Source of the DNA: Armatimonadetes bacterium CG2_30_59_28
Lineage (GTDB): Bacteria > Armatimonadota > Abditibacteriia > CG2-30-59-28
Direction: 5' to 3'
Length of the DNA stretch: 40,438 bases
Assembly (NCBI GenBank): GCA_001872605.1
Contig: MNXM01000240.1
Span: forward strand, 1-40,438
The notes under the pieces were generated by a model that saw nothing but the letters and a program-made list of their open reading frames with translations, did no database searches and was not told the origin of the DNA. Numbering within the stretch: position 1 is the first letter of the stretch; each line of letters starts with the position of its first letter. Positions 23,181-31,960 of the stretch are shown one piece after another. The position numbers were made by a program, and so were the translations under genes.

Positions 23181-25855
23181 TTCCGGTATCCTTCGTTAAC
23201 TGAAGATGCTCTTTGCGACAGCTCTCCTGATTCCCCGGCGCCGGCGTCATCCGACGGCGCTCCCATTGCCCACGCGGTGGCTTCCTCGACGGAGAGGCCT
23301 TTGAGTGACAGAGGGGAGGGCGGATCTGCGATGGCGCAGGAGACTTCTTCCAGCAAATTCGTGGAGTAGGTTTTGGGAGGAGAGCCGATGCGATCAAAGA
23401 GAGAGACTGCGGCGGCGAGCAGTTGAGCAGCGCGACGCAGTTCGCCGCGCCGTTGGGCGACTTCCCCGAGGTTGGAGAGGCTGCGACCCACACCCAACGC
23501 ATGCCCCAGCTTGCGTTCCACCGCCAGCGCGCCCTCGTAGCAGTTCCACGCCCCGTCCGCGTTACCCTCATCCTGATTCAGGACACCGAGGTTCGTGAGC
23601 GCTTCTGCCTTGCCACGTTCATCGGAGGCCCCCGCATAGAGGCGGAGGGCTTCCTGCCAGTGCTGTCGCGCCTGCTGATTGTCACCCTCTTCGTCCTGAA
23701 ACTCCATCAGCCCGAGGTTGTTGACGACCATGGCGACTCCGGCCGAATCACCCACCTGTTCAAACGCGCGACGCGCGGTCCCCAAACAGTCTCGAGCGCG
23801 AGAGAAATCGTGTCTGCCAATGGCAATCAAGCCAAGCAGGTTGTACGCATTTGCCTGGTCCTTGTCCATCTGCAGCGCCTCAAATCGCACGACTGCTTCA
23901 CTCGCTTCTGCTTCAGCCTGCTTCCATTCGCAACGATCGATGAGCAATCCTGCGTGTTCCCGCAGGAGCTGCGTGTGCACCCGCGGGTAATCATCTCTCA
24001 ACGGCCCGAGCGCAGTCAATCCGCGTTCGATTTGACTCATCGCTTCATCGATGAAGCCGCGTCGTTGCAGGTAACAGCCCAACGACAAGGAGAACTCCGC
24101 GACCTCTGCATTGCGGTCCTGAGCGGCAGCCCAATCGGCGGCCGCGCGAAGATTTCCGAGGCTGAGCTCGACCAGACGCAGGGCGAGACCTTCCCGCTCG
24201 GACCGGAATTCGCGAAGGCGCTCCTGCCCCAACCGCAAGAAGTGCTGCGCGTGCTGTTCGAGGATGCTGCCTTCCTTCTCCGGTTGCTCGTTCAGTTTCT
24301 CCGCCGCATACGCGCGAACCGAATCGAGCATGGTAAAACGCTCGTGTTGCGAAGGCGCGTCTGTTTCCGATCTCACGAACGACTGGTTCACCAGCTCCTC
24401 GATCCCCCAGGCTACGTCGAGAGCATCGCACAGACTCTCTGCGTCCTCGAGGAAAAACCCCCCGACGAAAACGGACAGTTGCGCAAAGAGATCCTTGTCT
24501 TCCTCGCTGAGAAGATCATAGGACCAGTCGATCGCCGCGCGCAGCGCGCGCTGCCGCGCCGGCAGATCGGGGGCGCGGCTTTGGAGAACTGAGAACAACT
24601 GGTTGAGGCGACTGAGAATGTCACGCGGGGCCATCAACCGAATCCTGGAGGCTGCGAGCTCCAATGCCAGGGGCACACCCTCAAGGTGATTGCAGAGGGC
24701 GGTAACATCCTGCTCGTTCTCCGGTGCCAGCGTGAAGTCCGGCTTGCGGGCTCGGGCGCGCTCGACGAATAGCGCACGCGCATCTTCGACAGACAGCGGA
24801 TTTACGTCAACCAGGCGCTCCGCCTGCAGATGGAGAGGACGCCGGGAGGTGACCAACACACGAAGCAGCGGTGCGGCGCGGAGCAAGTCTTCAACAACCG
24901 CGGGCGCATCGCGGAGCTGTTCCGAGTTGTCGAGCACCAGCAGCAGTTCCCTGTTTCTCAGATAGGACAGAAGCTGCTCCTTCAGCGAGTCCTGCCCCTG
25001 GAGATGAACTCGCAGGGCGGACGCCACTTGCTGGAGCATCTGTTCACTCGATCGCGCTTCTTCGAGAGGCACCCACCAGACGCCATCAGGGAAGTCCTCA
25101 ACAGCCATCTCGGCAAGCTGCAGGGCCGATCGCGTTTTCCCCATTCCTCCAAAACCCAGGAGTGTGACCAATCGAGTCTGCGGTTGGCGGAGGAAATCAA
25201 ACCAATTGTCGATGTCTTGTTCGCGCCCAATGAAAGGAGTCGGCGGTACCGGCAGATTGTGCCGTTCGGGATTGAGGGTCCTGAGCGGCGGGAACTCCCG
25301 CGGCAAATCGGCATGACAGACTTGCCAGAGGCGTTCCTCGCCCACTCCCTTCAGTCGATGCAGGGAAAGATCTGTGAACGTTAGGGACCGCGGCAGGTGA
25401 GCTTCGGCAACTTCCCGCGTCGCGTTGGAGACGAGCACCTGCCCTCCGTGTCCGGCAGCGCAAATTCGCGCGGCGCGGTTGGCCGATGGCCCAAAGTAGT
25501 CCACCTCGCCCTGGGTGTTTCGGCCGATAATCGGCTCTCCGGTGTGCATCCCGATGCGCACACGAATCTCTGAAAGGCCCGTGAGTAGGCCTTCCCAGTT
25601 GAATCGTCGAAGCTCATTCTGCGCTTCAACGGCAAACTGCACCGCATCCGCCGACGTCGCGAACACAAGAAAGAAGGCGTCGCCCTCTGTTTTGACCTCT
25701 CTTCCGTTCCAGTGCTCGGCGACGTCGCGCATGACGCGGTTGTGGGCCTCGAGCGCCGGCTGGAATGCCTCCCTATATTGCTCCCAGAGTTCGGACGACC
25801 CCTGGATATCCGTAAATACGAGGGTGATGGTTCCGGATGGATATACGTGTGACAT
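23177..25855 (-). CDS. class III nucleotidyl cyclase fused to STAND/NB-ARC ATPase and TPR repeats
   Basis: 892 residues from ATG at 25855. The cyclase domain (1-185) keeps both metal aspartates (VFTDIQGSS, KTEGDAFFLVF) and the late DYFGPSANRAARI segment with Asn and Arg, so activity is plausible. The NTPase (~210-500) has Walker A GFGGMGKTRSALQ, Walker B LLLVLDNSEQ, the sensor VLVTSRRPL and the GVPLALELAASR winged-helix signature. TPR-like repeats fill 560-830 (NAYNLLGLIAIGRHDFSRA, LTNLGVLNQDEGNADGA). Proteins of this build are ligand-gated oligomerising regulators. It lies 61 bp after yidC and overlaps the beta-helix gene. Confidence 0.9.
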   Translation of the reverse strand: MSHVYPSGTITLVFTDIQGSSELWEQYREAFQPALEAHNRVMRDVAEHWNGREVKTEGDAFFLVFATSADAVQFAVEAQNELRRFNWEGLLTGLSEIRVRIGMHTGEPIIGRNTQGEVDYFGPSANRAARICAAGHGGQVLVSNATREVAEAHLPRSLTFTDLSLHRLKGVGEERLWQVCHADLPREFPPLRTLNPERHNLPVPPTPFIGREQDIDNWFDFLRQPQTRLVTLLGFGGMGKTRSALQLAEMAVEDFPDGVWWVPLEEARSSEQMLQQVASALRVHLQGQDSLKEQLLSYLRNRELLLVLDNSEQLRDAPAVVEDLLRAAPLLRVLVTSRRPLHLQAERLVDVNPLSVEDARALFVERARARKPDFTLAPENEQDVTALCNHLEGVPLALELAASRIRLMAPRDILSRLNQLFSVLQSRAPDLPARQRALRAAIDWSYDLLSEEDKDLFAQLSVFVGGFFLEDAESLCDALDVAWGIEELVNQSFVRSETDAPSQHERFTMLDSVRAYAAEKLNEQPEKEGSILEQHAQHFLRLGQERLREFRSEREGLALRLVELSLGNLRAAADWAAAQDRNAEVAEFSLSLGCYLQRRGFIDEAMSQIERGLTALGPLRDDYPRVHTQLLREHAGLLIDRCEWKQAEAEASEAVVRFEALQMDKDQANAYNLLGLIAIGRHDFSRARDCLGTARRAFEQVGDSAGVAMVVNNLGLMEFQDEEGDNQQARQHWQEALRLYAGASDERGKAEALTNLGVLNQDEGNADGAWNCYEGALAVERKLGHALGVGRSLSNLGEVAQRRGELRRAAQLLAAAVSLFDRIGSPPKTYSTNLLEEVSCAIADPPSPLSLKGLSVEEATAWAMGAPSDDAGAGESGELSQRASSVNEGYRK

Positions 25856-25916
25856 TGTCGCGTTGTCCAAAATCAGGGAACGCGAAAGCGTTCCTCTTTA
25901 GCGTGGAAGGAGATCG

Positions 25917-27368
25917 CTATTTCTTCTTGCGTCTTCTCCGACGCTTTCCCTGTGTGGGCACGTCTTGAGGCGAACCGGGCTTGATCGCGTTGCCCGTGCC
26001 TTCCTTCGAGGTAGTGGCGGAACCAGCGGGGGTTGCGGGTTCTGGCGAAAGAGTTCTGATCCTGCCGAAGAGACCGCCCGTTGACTCCTTGCCTTCCATG
26101 CGGTCCATCTTGCGGTACAGGGCCAACTGCTGCGCCGTCTGCATGAAATTAAAAGTCATCCAGTACAGAACGAACGCGGCGGGGAAGGACCGACAGATCA
26201 TCACGAACATAATAGGCATCATCCAGGCCATCATCTTCTGTTGTTGCTGTTGGGCGGGGTCAGCGGTTGGCATGGCAGTGAGCTTCGTTGAGACAATCAT
26301 GCTGACACCGTACATCAGGAGCAACGGCATGTCGGGGAGCGCGAGGTTCTCGATCCAGAGAAAATCCGCCTGATTAAACTGGCAGCGATAGCTCATGATG
26401 GCCCGATAGAGGAAAATCAGGACGGGCATCTGTATGAGCATGGGAAGACACCCGCCCATCGGGTTGACCCCATGGGACTTATACAGCCCCATGACTTCCT
26501 GATTCATCTTCTGAGGGTTGGACTTGTCGCCCTTGTACCTCTCCTGAATCTTTTTGACTTCAGGCTGAATTTTCTGCATCTCCCGCATCGACTTGAAAGA
26601 AGCCGCGTTCAGCGGCTGCAGCAGCAACTTCACCAGAACGCCAAACAGGATGATAGCCAACCCATAACTGTAGTGAGGGTTACGCCCCATGACGCTGACA
26701 AACAGGTCGAGAAGTCTGTAGAGCAGGTCGGCGGTGGTCAACGGCGCTACCCGGCTGCAAACCGCCTGCATTACCGGGTACTCCTTGCCTCCGGGGAACA
26801 GCACTTGGCTCTGCGGAGGCCTGGCCATCAGGTCCGCAAACCACGCGGGGCTGAGGACAGGCGCGGGTTTGACCTGCGACTGGTCGACGAGATGCAGGCG
26901 CTCCAGCTTCTCAAACTCCTTCTTCCCATCCTTTTCCGAATCCACGAATATCAGGTCTGCCCGGCGGAAGGCCGCAGTGGCCGCATAGGTGGTCTTCGTG
27001 TAGTGCTTATTCTTTGAGAATGCCTCGTAACTCTCTTTTGCCTTGCGATACTCCTTGAGCTTCGTTTCCTGGATGAAGGCAATACGGAACTGGCTCCAGG
27101 CAGCGACCTCGGTGTTCGGGTGCTCTTTGGTGGTGTTTCTCAGAGCGCTGATCTCCGCCTCGGTCTGCTCTCTGGACTTCAGGCCCGCGGTGTTCATCGC
27201 GGAGGCAAAGGTGGGAGCGGGCGGGGGTGGTTTCTGCTGTTGCTGTTGCTGCCGTTCGCCCGGGGCTCCGTACTTCTTGATCAGGTACGAATTCAGAGCG
27301 AAGGACACAATCAGCGCCAGCGCCAGTCCGACAAACATGGATGATGCAGGTCGTTTCTCTTGGCTCAT
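25917..27368 (-). CDS. yidC: membrane protein insertase YidC
   Basis: 483 residues from ATG at 27368, with GAGGAG 5 nt upstream and 1 nt overlap with yidD. TM1 (FVGLALALIVSFALNSYLI) is followed by a Q-tract and a ~170-residue soluble segment. The conserved insertase core starts at YSYGLAIILFGVLVKLLLQP and includes MQKIQPEVKKIQERYKGD, GCLPMLIQMPVLIFLYRAI and the last helices. The C-terminus is very basic (GKRRRRRKKK), as in ribosome-binding YidC tails. The soluble segment has TPR-like helices (AWSQFRIAFIQETKLKEYRK) rather than the beta-supersandwich of proteobacterial YidC. It inserts and folds inner-membrane proteins with or without SecYEG. Confidence 0.97.
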   Translation of the reverse strand: MSQEKRPASSMFVGLALALIVSFALNSYLIKKYGAPGERQQQQQQKPPPPAPTFASAMNTAGLKSREQTEAEISALRNTTKEHPNTEVAAWSQFRIAFIQETKLKEYRKAKESYEAFSKNKHYTKTTYAATAAFRRADLIFVDSEKDGKKEFEKLERLHLVDQSQVKPAPVLSPAWFADLMARPPQSQVLFPGGKEYPVMQAVCSRVAPLTTADLLYRLLDLFVSVMGRNPHYSYGLAIILFGVLVKLLLQPLNAASFKSMREMQKIQPEVKKIQERYKGDKSNPQKMNQEVMGLYKSHGVNPMGGCLPMLIQMPVLIFLYRAIMSYRCQFNQADFLWIENLALPDMPLLLMYGVSMIVSTKLTAMPTADPAQQQQQKMMAWMMPIMFVMICRSFPAAFVLYWMTFNFMQTAQQLALYRKMDRMEGKESTGGLFGRIRTLSPEPATPAGSATTSKEGTGNAIKPGSPQDVPTQGKRRRRRKKK

Positions 27369-27619
27369 CAATACTCCTCTAAGCTGGAACGGCCCTCAGT
27401 CCCTGGCACAGGATCGACGCCACCCGGATGCAGAGGATGACAGCGGAATACCCTCTGGAGAGCCAGCCATCCTCCTCGCAGAACTCCAAAGCGTTCGACC
27501 GCCTCGATCGCGTAGGTTGAGCAACTCGGATAGAACCGACAGGTGGGTGGGAACCATCGCGAGATATGCCGCTGATACAGCCGGATTGGCCACAGCGCCA
27601 TCTTCTGACAGGTAAACAT
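27368..27619 (-). CDS. yidD: membrane protein insertion efficiency factor YidD
   Basis: 83 residues from ATG at 27619, 10 bp after the rnpA stop. Family signature [32 protein letters not shown] with the conserved cysteines, then [16 protein letters not shown] small amphipathic peripheral membrane protein that assists YidC. An alternative start (ATG at 27601) would shorten it by six residues. The stop overlaps the yidC start (TGATG), so the two are coupled. Confidence 0.95.
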   Translation of the reverse strand: MFTCQKMALWPIRLYQRHISRWFPPTCRFYPSCSTYAIEAVERFGVLRGGWLALQRVFRCHPLHPGGVDPVPGTEGRSSLEEY

Positions 27620-27629
27620 GACAGCACGA

Positions 27630-28013
27630 TCACTCCCCCACGGCCTCGTCCGAGGCGCGGGCGGCAACTCCTATATCCGCGCGCCGGAGCAATTGCTCCA
27701 CCGCTCTCTCGGTTCGTCGGTAATCCGATTCAGCAAGCCCGCTCCGCGCGAAGAAGACCACGTCGTGGGCTGCAACGATCTCTCTTTTGTGTAGGCGAAA
27801 CGCCTCGCGGATTCTCCGCTTCACCTGGTTGCGATTGACCGCGTTGCCAATCCGCTTACCCACTGACAACCCAATGCGGCTGAACATAAGACCATTCGGC
27901 CTCACGGCAAGCGTCAGGAGCGGGTGTCGAATGAATCGCCCTTCATGCATCACTCGCTGGAAGTCCTCACGCTTGCGCAGTCGTTCGTGTCGCCGCAAAT
28001 TCCGCTCTCCCAT
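27630..28013 (-). CDS. rnpA: ribonuclease P protein component
   Basis: 127 residues from ATG at 28013; the ATG 15 nt upstream overlaps the GGGAG ribosome site and is less likely. Diagnostic features: [14 protein letters not shown] at the start, the RNR-type motif [18 protein letters not shown], and basic patches throughout. It binds RNase P RNA and matures tRNA 5' ends. It lies between rpmH (203 bp upstream) and yidD (10 bp downstream), the canonical bacterial order. Confidence 0.97.
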   Translation of the reverse strand: MGERNLRRHERLRKREDFQRVMHEGRFIRHPLLTLAVRPNGLMFSRIGLSVGKRIGNAVNRNQVKRRIREAFRLHKREIVAAHDVVFFARSGLAESDYRRTERAVEQLLRRADIGVAARASDEAVGE

Positions 28014-28216
28014 CGCTATAACTCCCATCCCATTTTCACCACGCGGGCTGCTCCAATGAATGCAGTGCAGACCTCACTCGGCGGAGACTGTCAGGAGGAT
28101 GCGATACCCCGATTCTGGATGGTGACCAGTCATTCATCGTTGTGGACGGTGCGGAAATGGCTATGGTCAGCGGGCGAGGAACGGATGTGGGCGGGACCAA
28201 CCCGGCCAGAAAAACG

Positions 28217-28354
28217 TCACACCATAGTCAATCTTCGTCTTCCCTTGGCGCGGCGTCTCTGTAGAACTGCGCGCCCACCCTTGGTGGACATTCGCTTTCT
28301 AAAACCGTGTTCCCGTTTTCTCGGTATCCGTTTTGGTTGGTAAGTCCGTTTCAC
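28217..28354 (-). CDS. rpmH: large-subunit ribosomal protein bL34
   Basis: 45 residues from GTG at 28354, with TGAGGAG 9 nt upstream; short enough to be missed by gene finders. The translation, [18 protein letters not shown] then [20 protein letters not shown] and RRRLTMV, is a textbook L34. It starts the rpmH-rnpA-yidD-yidC transcript. A -10 box lies about 80 bp upstream. Confidence 0.96.
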   Translation of the reverse strand: MKRTYQPKRIPRKREHGFRKRMSTKGGRAVLQRRRAKGRRRLTMV

Positions 28355-28434
28355 GAAACAAAGCTCCTCAACAAGCACTGGCTACGTCTGTTTTCCGGCG
28401 GCTATCTTTGAACTCTCAACTTCACTTCGGGCGC

Positions 28435-28462
28435 ATTATAATAGCACAATCGCTCCATCTCA
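28435..28462 (-). promoter_or_regulatory. probable sigma-70-type promoter of rpmH operon
   Basis: On the minus strand a perfect TATAAT lies at 28440-28435 about 80 bp upstream of the rpmH GTG. A -35 element is weak: TTGCTG occurs but with 20 bp spacing, so the call rests mainly on the -10 box and its place before a housekeeping operon. Confidence 0.5.
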
Positions 28463-28479
28463 GCAAGAAAGTGTTATCG

Positions 28480-28502
28480 GGGTGCAAGTCAGATTTGCAC
28501 CC
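28480..28502. repeat. hairpin-forming inverted repeat GGGTGCAA-N7-TTGCACCC
   Basis: Perfect 8-bp arms with a 7-nt loop (GTCAGAT). It lies between the rpmH promoter and the end of the cyclase gene, with no U-tract, so a dispersed palindrome is as likely as a terminator. Confidence 0.55.
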
Positions 28503-28680
28503 GAAGGGGCTGACCATTTGACAGCCTTGTCGAATCGTTCAACGTGACCCACGCCACTTTGAGCGCGAGTGCCCGTAATTCCGGGATGCATCCTCCCCGG
28601 TTGGAAAGCCAGCTTGCTTCTTCGGCTCTCCGTCGGATCCGCACGGACGCGGCTTCTCGAAGGCTGTGGCAGGGTCTTTT

Positions 28681-28697
28681 CGGACTCTGTGAGTCCG
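28681..28697. repeat. palindrome CGGACTCTGTGAGTCCG
   Basis: Same 17-bp palindrome as at 2896-2912 and 10238-10272, in the opposite loop orientation, placed 100 bp downstream of the stop codon of the zinc-ribbon cyclase gene on its 3' side. Confidence 0.8.
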
Positions 28698-28796
28698 CGA
28701 CGAAGCGCCCTACCTCACGCCGTTGACCAATGTATCAGTTTCCTGCCCCAAAAACCACGTGGGAAGGTTTCTCGGAGCTTCTTTCACAGGGGCGCT

Positions 28797-31700
28797 TTAT
28801 TTCTTGCGGGCCGCTTGCAGGTAGCTGACCCGTTCATTCAGGTGGACGTCGGAGATGCTTGGGTGCAACCGCGTCAGTGTGTCTGCCAGTTGGGCGATTT
28901 CTTCCTGTTGGTGGTAGGTCAAGGCGATATCGAGTCCCAGCACGAGAGTCTCCGCCACGACATTCGTCAGGTAGTCGGCCGTCGATTCGAGACCGTCCGC
29001 TTGCGATAGATGGAGCGTCATCACCTCGTTGAGGACGCGCTTCCACTCCCCTGTAGCGCGTTGCGCCTCAAGGCTCGCAAGGATAACCACCGCCCGCGCA
29101 TTCGGGTCGTGGATCGTCTGAATTACGTCTTCACATTGACGAAGCGTCTCCCAGGCGGTCTCCACCTGGCCTTCGGCGACAAAGACGCGAGACAGAAACC
29201 CGGTGGCAAGCACGCAGCATTCGGCGTCGTCTATGTTCTGCGCTTCCCGGATGGATTCCTGAAGCCATCGCCTGGCTTCCCCGAAACGGCCCTGTTTCAG
29301 GTACAGCTCACCGAGGCTGGCCTTGCAGTGGGCCAGCCCCCGACGGTCGCCCTCCTCCTCATTGGCAAGCAGTCCCTCAGCGAGCAGGCACTCCGCGTCC
29401 TCATATCGCCCTTCGCCCAAGAGGATCATGCCCGCGTTGTTCAACGCCGCTGCTTTCACCCAGAGAGCCTCCCGCCCGCAGTGCGCAGCCTGTTGGAAGA
29501 ACCGCAAGGCGCGTTCTCGATCCCCCGACTGCCGGGCGCACATGCCGATCCCAAGCAGCGCGTGCCCCACGCGCGGTTGGTTGCCCAGGGCTTCCCAGGC
29601 CGTGTGCGACCGGGAGAACTCTTGTTCCGCCTCCGCCCATTGCCCTTGCATCAGGTGCAGAGTGGCCGTCGAGGTGATAATTTTTGCGGCAAGCTCCGCG
29701 TTGGTGGAATCCTCGGCCAAGGCGTCAGCCTCGAGCAACGTTCCTTCGGCGCGCTCCAGGTCTCCCAGCACTTCGTACGACTGCGACAGGAGCAGCAGCG
29801 CCTCAAGGCGTTGGTCGAGCAATTCCTCGGGCTTCGGCAAGGAGCTGATCAGCTCAAGCGCCCGGCTCGCGTCCCGAATCGCCTGCCGGTTGGCATACTG
29901 AGACCGATACTGCCGGGCCGAGCGCAGAAGGAACTCCACGGCCCGTGCATCCTTGTAACCGAGATAGGCGTGGTGTGCCGTTGAATGAATCGCGGCTCTA
30001 CCCAGGTTGTCGAGATTTTCCACCAGGTGCGTGGCAATACGACAATGCAGACTCTGACGTTGTGTGGGTGGAATGGTTGTGTAGGCTGCCTCAAAAAGCA
30101 GCCGCTGGGCATAGGTGAATTGCCCCGGCGCCGGGCCTGCGTAGAGAAGCCCCCTCCGCGTTGCCTCATCGAAGAGCGAAGGCGTCAGCGGGAACTCGCC
30201 GCCCATGGCTGCCTGCAAAAGAGGAAACGATACCGGCTCGCCTACGACCGCTGCGGCCTGAACCAGATGCCGAACCGGCAGCGGCAGAATATCCAGTTGC
30301 GATAGAAACAGGTCCTGCAGCGTGTTGGGCAGGCTGGCATCGGCGGAGCTCCCGTCTGCCGTGAGCACCGTGTGACGGAGACCGCGCACCAATTCTCTGG
30401 CAAAGTAGGGATGTCCCTGCGCCCTGTCGCAGATCGCTCTCACCGTTTCCCCGGGCAACAGAGCGGGGACGGCCCACGCCTGGACGAGCCGTTCCATCTC
30501 CGGTCGGTGTAAAGGGCCCAGTCGCACGAGGCTTGCGTACCATTCTCCAGTGGGCCGCTCCCCTGCGTCCGCTTCCTCCGACAGCGCCCGGCGATCGCTG
30601 GTGAGCACCAGCAAGGGCCACTGATGGCGCTGCGACAGGAGTCTGCCCAGAACGGCTCGGCTTGCCTCATCCATCCAATGGGTGTCCTCAATAATCAGAC
30701 ACAAAGGATGTTGCGAACTCATCCCCTCGATCAACTCCACCAGGGCTTCACACAGCTCGTCATGCCACCTCTGATCCACTTCTTCGGGGGGCGACTCCGC
30801 GCAACGGAGCAGCTCGATTAGTCGAGCGCGCCCGGGCAGACCCACGGGAAGGTCTGAGACCGCTTTTTCTACGTCGCCGACCACCCGGGGAGGCCAACCC
30901 TCGAAACGCAAACCTGCCAACTGGGTGACCGCGTCTACGAGAGGCAGCAGGGGAAAGTGCTCCCCAAAGGCGAAGCACTTGATGAACACCGTGGCTCCCG
31001 AAAAACAGGCATCCTGTGATAGCTTCCATTCCGCGATGAGCCGCGATTTGCCGATGCCCGGCGGTCCGGCGACACAGACGCAAGCGTGGCCCCCTGTAAG
31101 AGTCTTCTTGGCATACCGAATTAGGTCTCGAAGCTCTCCCTCCCGTCCGATGAAAGGCACCCCCGATTCCACCAGTAAGGCAGGAGACGAAACCCGCCGC
31201 CGCGCTCCCAGAAGCCGGAACGCGTGGGTCTGTTGCCGACGGCCTGCCAGCGAGAGCAGCCCCATATCTTCGAGATCGAATAAGTCGGGCACCGCGTCGC
31301 GCACGGCCTGACTCACATAAATCTGGCCGTCCGGCGCCTCCTCTTCCAACCGCTTTGCCACATTGACCGCATCCCCAATGACGGTGTAGTCGGCATGGGC
31401 GCGGTGACCGACCGGTCCGACCATCACCGGGCCCACGTTGATGCCGATGTGAAGGCCCAACACCACGCCTCCGAACCTGTCTTCGAGATTGAGCTTGCTC
31501 AGCCGCTGCCGGATCGCCAGCGCGGCCCGCACGGCGCGTTCCGTTGATTTTTCCTGAGCCATGGGCACGCCGAAGAGCGCCATAATCTCGTCGCCCACGT
31601 ACTTATCAATATGCGCGCCATGCAAAAGCAGGCTGTCAACCAGCTCGCCGAAGACTTCGTTGATGAGATGGTAGACCCATTCCGGGTCCGCGCCCTCACC

Positions 31701-31910
31701 GAGAGCGCTGTATCCGGTCAAATCGGCCATCAGGATGGTGGCAGGACGCTGCTCGCCGGCGCGAAAATGGACGAATACTTCGTCCAATACCGGCCGCGCG
31801 CTGCGAGGCTCCCGGTCTGCCGCGTCCAGCGGCTTGCCGCACCCGCTGCAATACCGATCATCCGGATTTGCGGCCCGTCCACAACTCAAGCACTTTCGAT
31901 GTGCACTCAT
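28797..31910 (-). CDS. zinc-ribbon, class III adenylate cyclase, AAA ATPase and TPR regulator
   Basis: 1037 residues. An N-terminal zinc ribbon (CLSCGRAANPDDRYCSGCG) precedes a cyclase domain (~55-235) with ILMADLTGYS, KYVGDEIMALFG and the purine/transition-state segment DYTVIGDAVNVAKRLE, so all main catalytic residues are present. An AAA_16-type ATPase follows (~265-560) with Walker A GPPGIGKSRLIAEW and Walker B CLIIEDTHWMDEAS. TPR-like repeats run to the end (LNNAGMILLGEGRYEDA, KASLGELYLKQGRFGEA). It would make a cyclic nucleotide under ATP- and TPR-controlled assembly. The gene starts 50 bp after the CHAT gene stop on the same strand, so the two form an operon. Confidence 0.92.
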   Translation of the reverse strand: MSAHRKCLSCGRAANPDDRYCSGCGKPLDAADREPRSARPVLDEVFVHFRAGEQRPATILMADLTGYSALGEGADPEWVYHLINEVFGELVDSLLLHGAHIDKYVGDEIMALFGVPMAQEKSTERAVRAALAIRQRLSKLNLEDRFGGVVLGLHIGINVGPVMVGPVGHRAHADYTVIGDAVNVAKRLEEEAPDGQIYVSQAVRDAVPDLFDLEDMGLLSLAGRRQQTHAFRLLGARRRVSSPALLVESGVPFIGREGELRDLIRYAKKTLTGGHACVCVAGPPGIGKSRLIAEWKLSQDACFSGATVFIKCFAFGEHFPLLPLVDAVTQLAGLRFEGWPPRVVGDVEKAVSDLPVGLPGRARLIELLRCAESPPEEVDQRWHDELCEALVELIEGMSSQHPLCLIIEDTHWMDEASRAVLGRLLSQRHQWPLLVLTSDRRALSEEADAGERPTGEWYASLVRLGPLHRPEMERLVQAWAVPALLPGETVRAICDRAQGHPYFARELVRGLRHTVLTADGSSADASLPNTLQDLFLSQLDILPLPVRHLVQAAAVVGEPVSFPLLQAAMGGEFPLTPSLFDEATRRGLLYAGPAPGQFTYAQRLLFEAAYTTIPPTQRQSLHCRIATHLVENLDNLGRAAIHSTAHHAYLGYKDARAVEFLLRSARQYRSQYANRQAIRDASRALELISSLPKPEELLDQRLEALLLLSQSYEVLGDLERAEGTLLEADALAEDSTNAELAAKIITSTATLHLMQGQWAEAEQEFSRSHTAWEALGNQPRVGHALLGIGMCARQSGDRERALRFFQQAAHCGREALWVKAAALNNAGMILLGEGRYEDAECLLAEGLLANEEEGDRRGLAHCKASLGELYLKQGRFGEARRWLQESIREAQNIDDAECCVLATGFLSRVFVAEGQVETAWETLRQCEDVIQTIHDPNARAVVILASLEAQRATGEWKRVLNEVMTLHLSQADGLESTADYLTNVVAETLVLGLDIALTYHQQEEIAQLADTLTRLHPSISDVHLNERVSYLQAARKK

Positions 31911-31960
31911 CTCGTCCCTCGCCGTCTCTCAACCTCGGTTGACACATGCAAAATGCACCA

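Larger units (their letters stand above)
28355..28796. other. intergenic region between rpmH and the zinc-ribbon cyclase gene
   Basis: 442 bp without a gene. It holds the rpmH promoter (TATAAT on the minus strand at 28435-28440), a hairpin GGGTGCAA/TTGCACCC at 28480-28502, and one dispersed palindrome at 28681-28697. The hairpin could end transcription or be another short repeat. No dnaA gene or clear DnaA-box cluster is visible, so an origin is not supported. Confidence 0.6.

Noticed and set aside
28355-28796. Replication origin next to rpmH
   Set aside because: rpmH often neighbours dnaA/oriC, but no dnaA gene, DnaA-box cluster or AT-rich unwinding tract is visible here.
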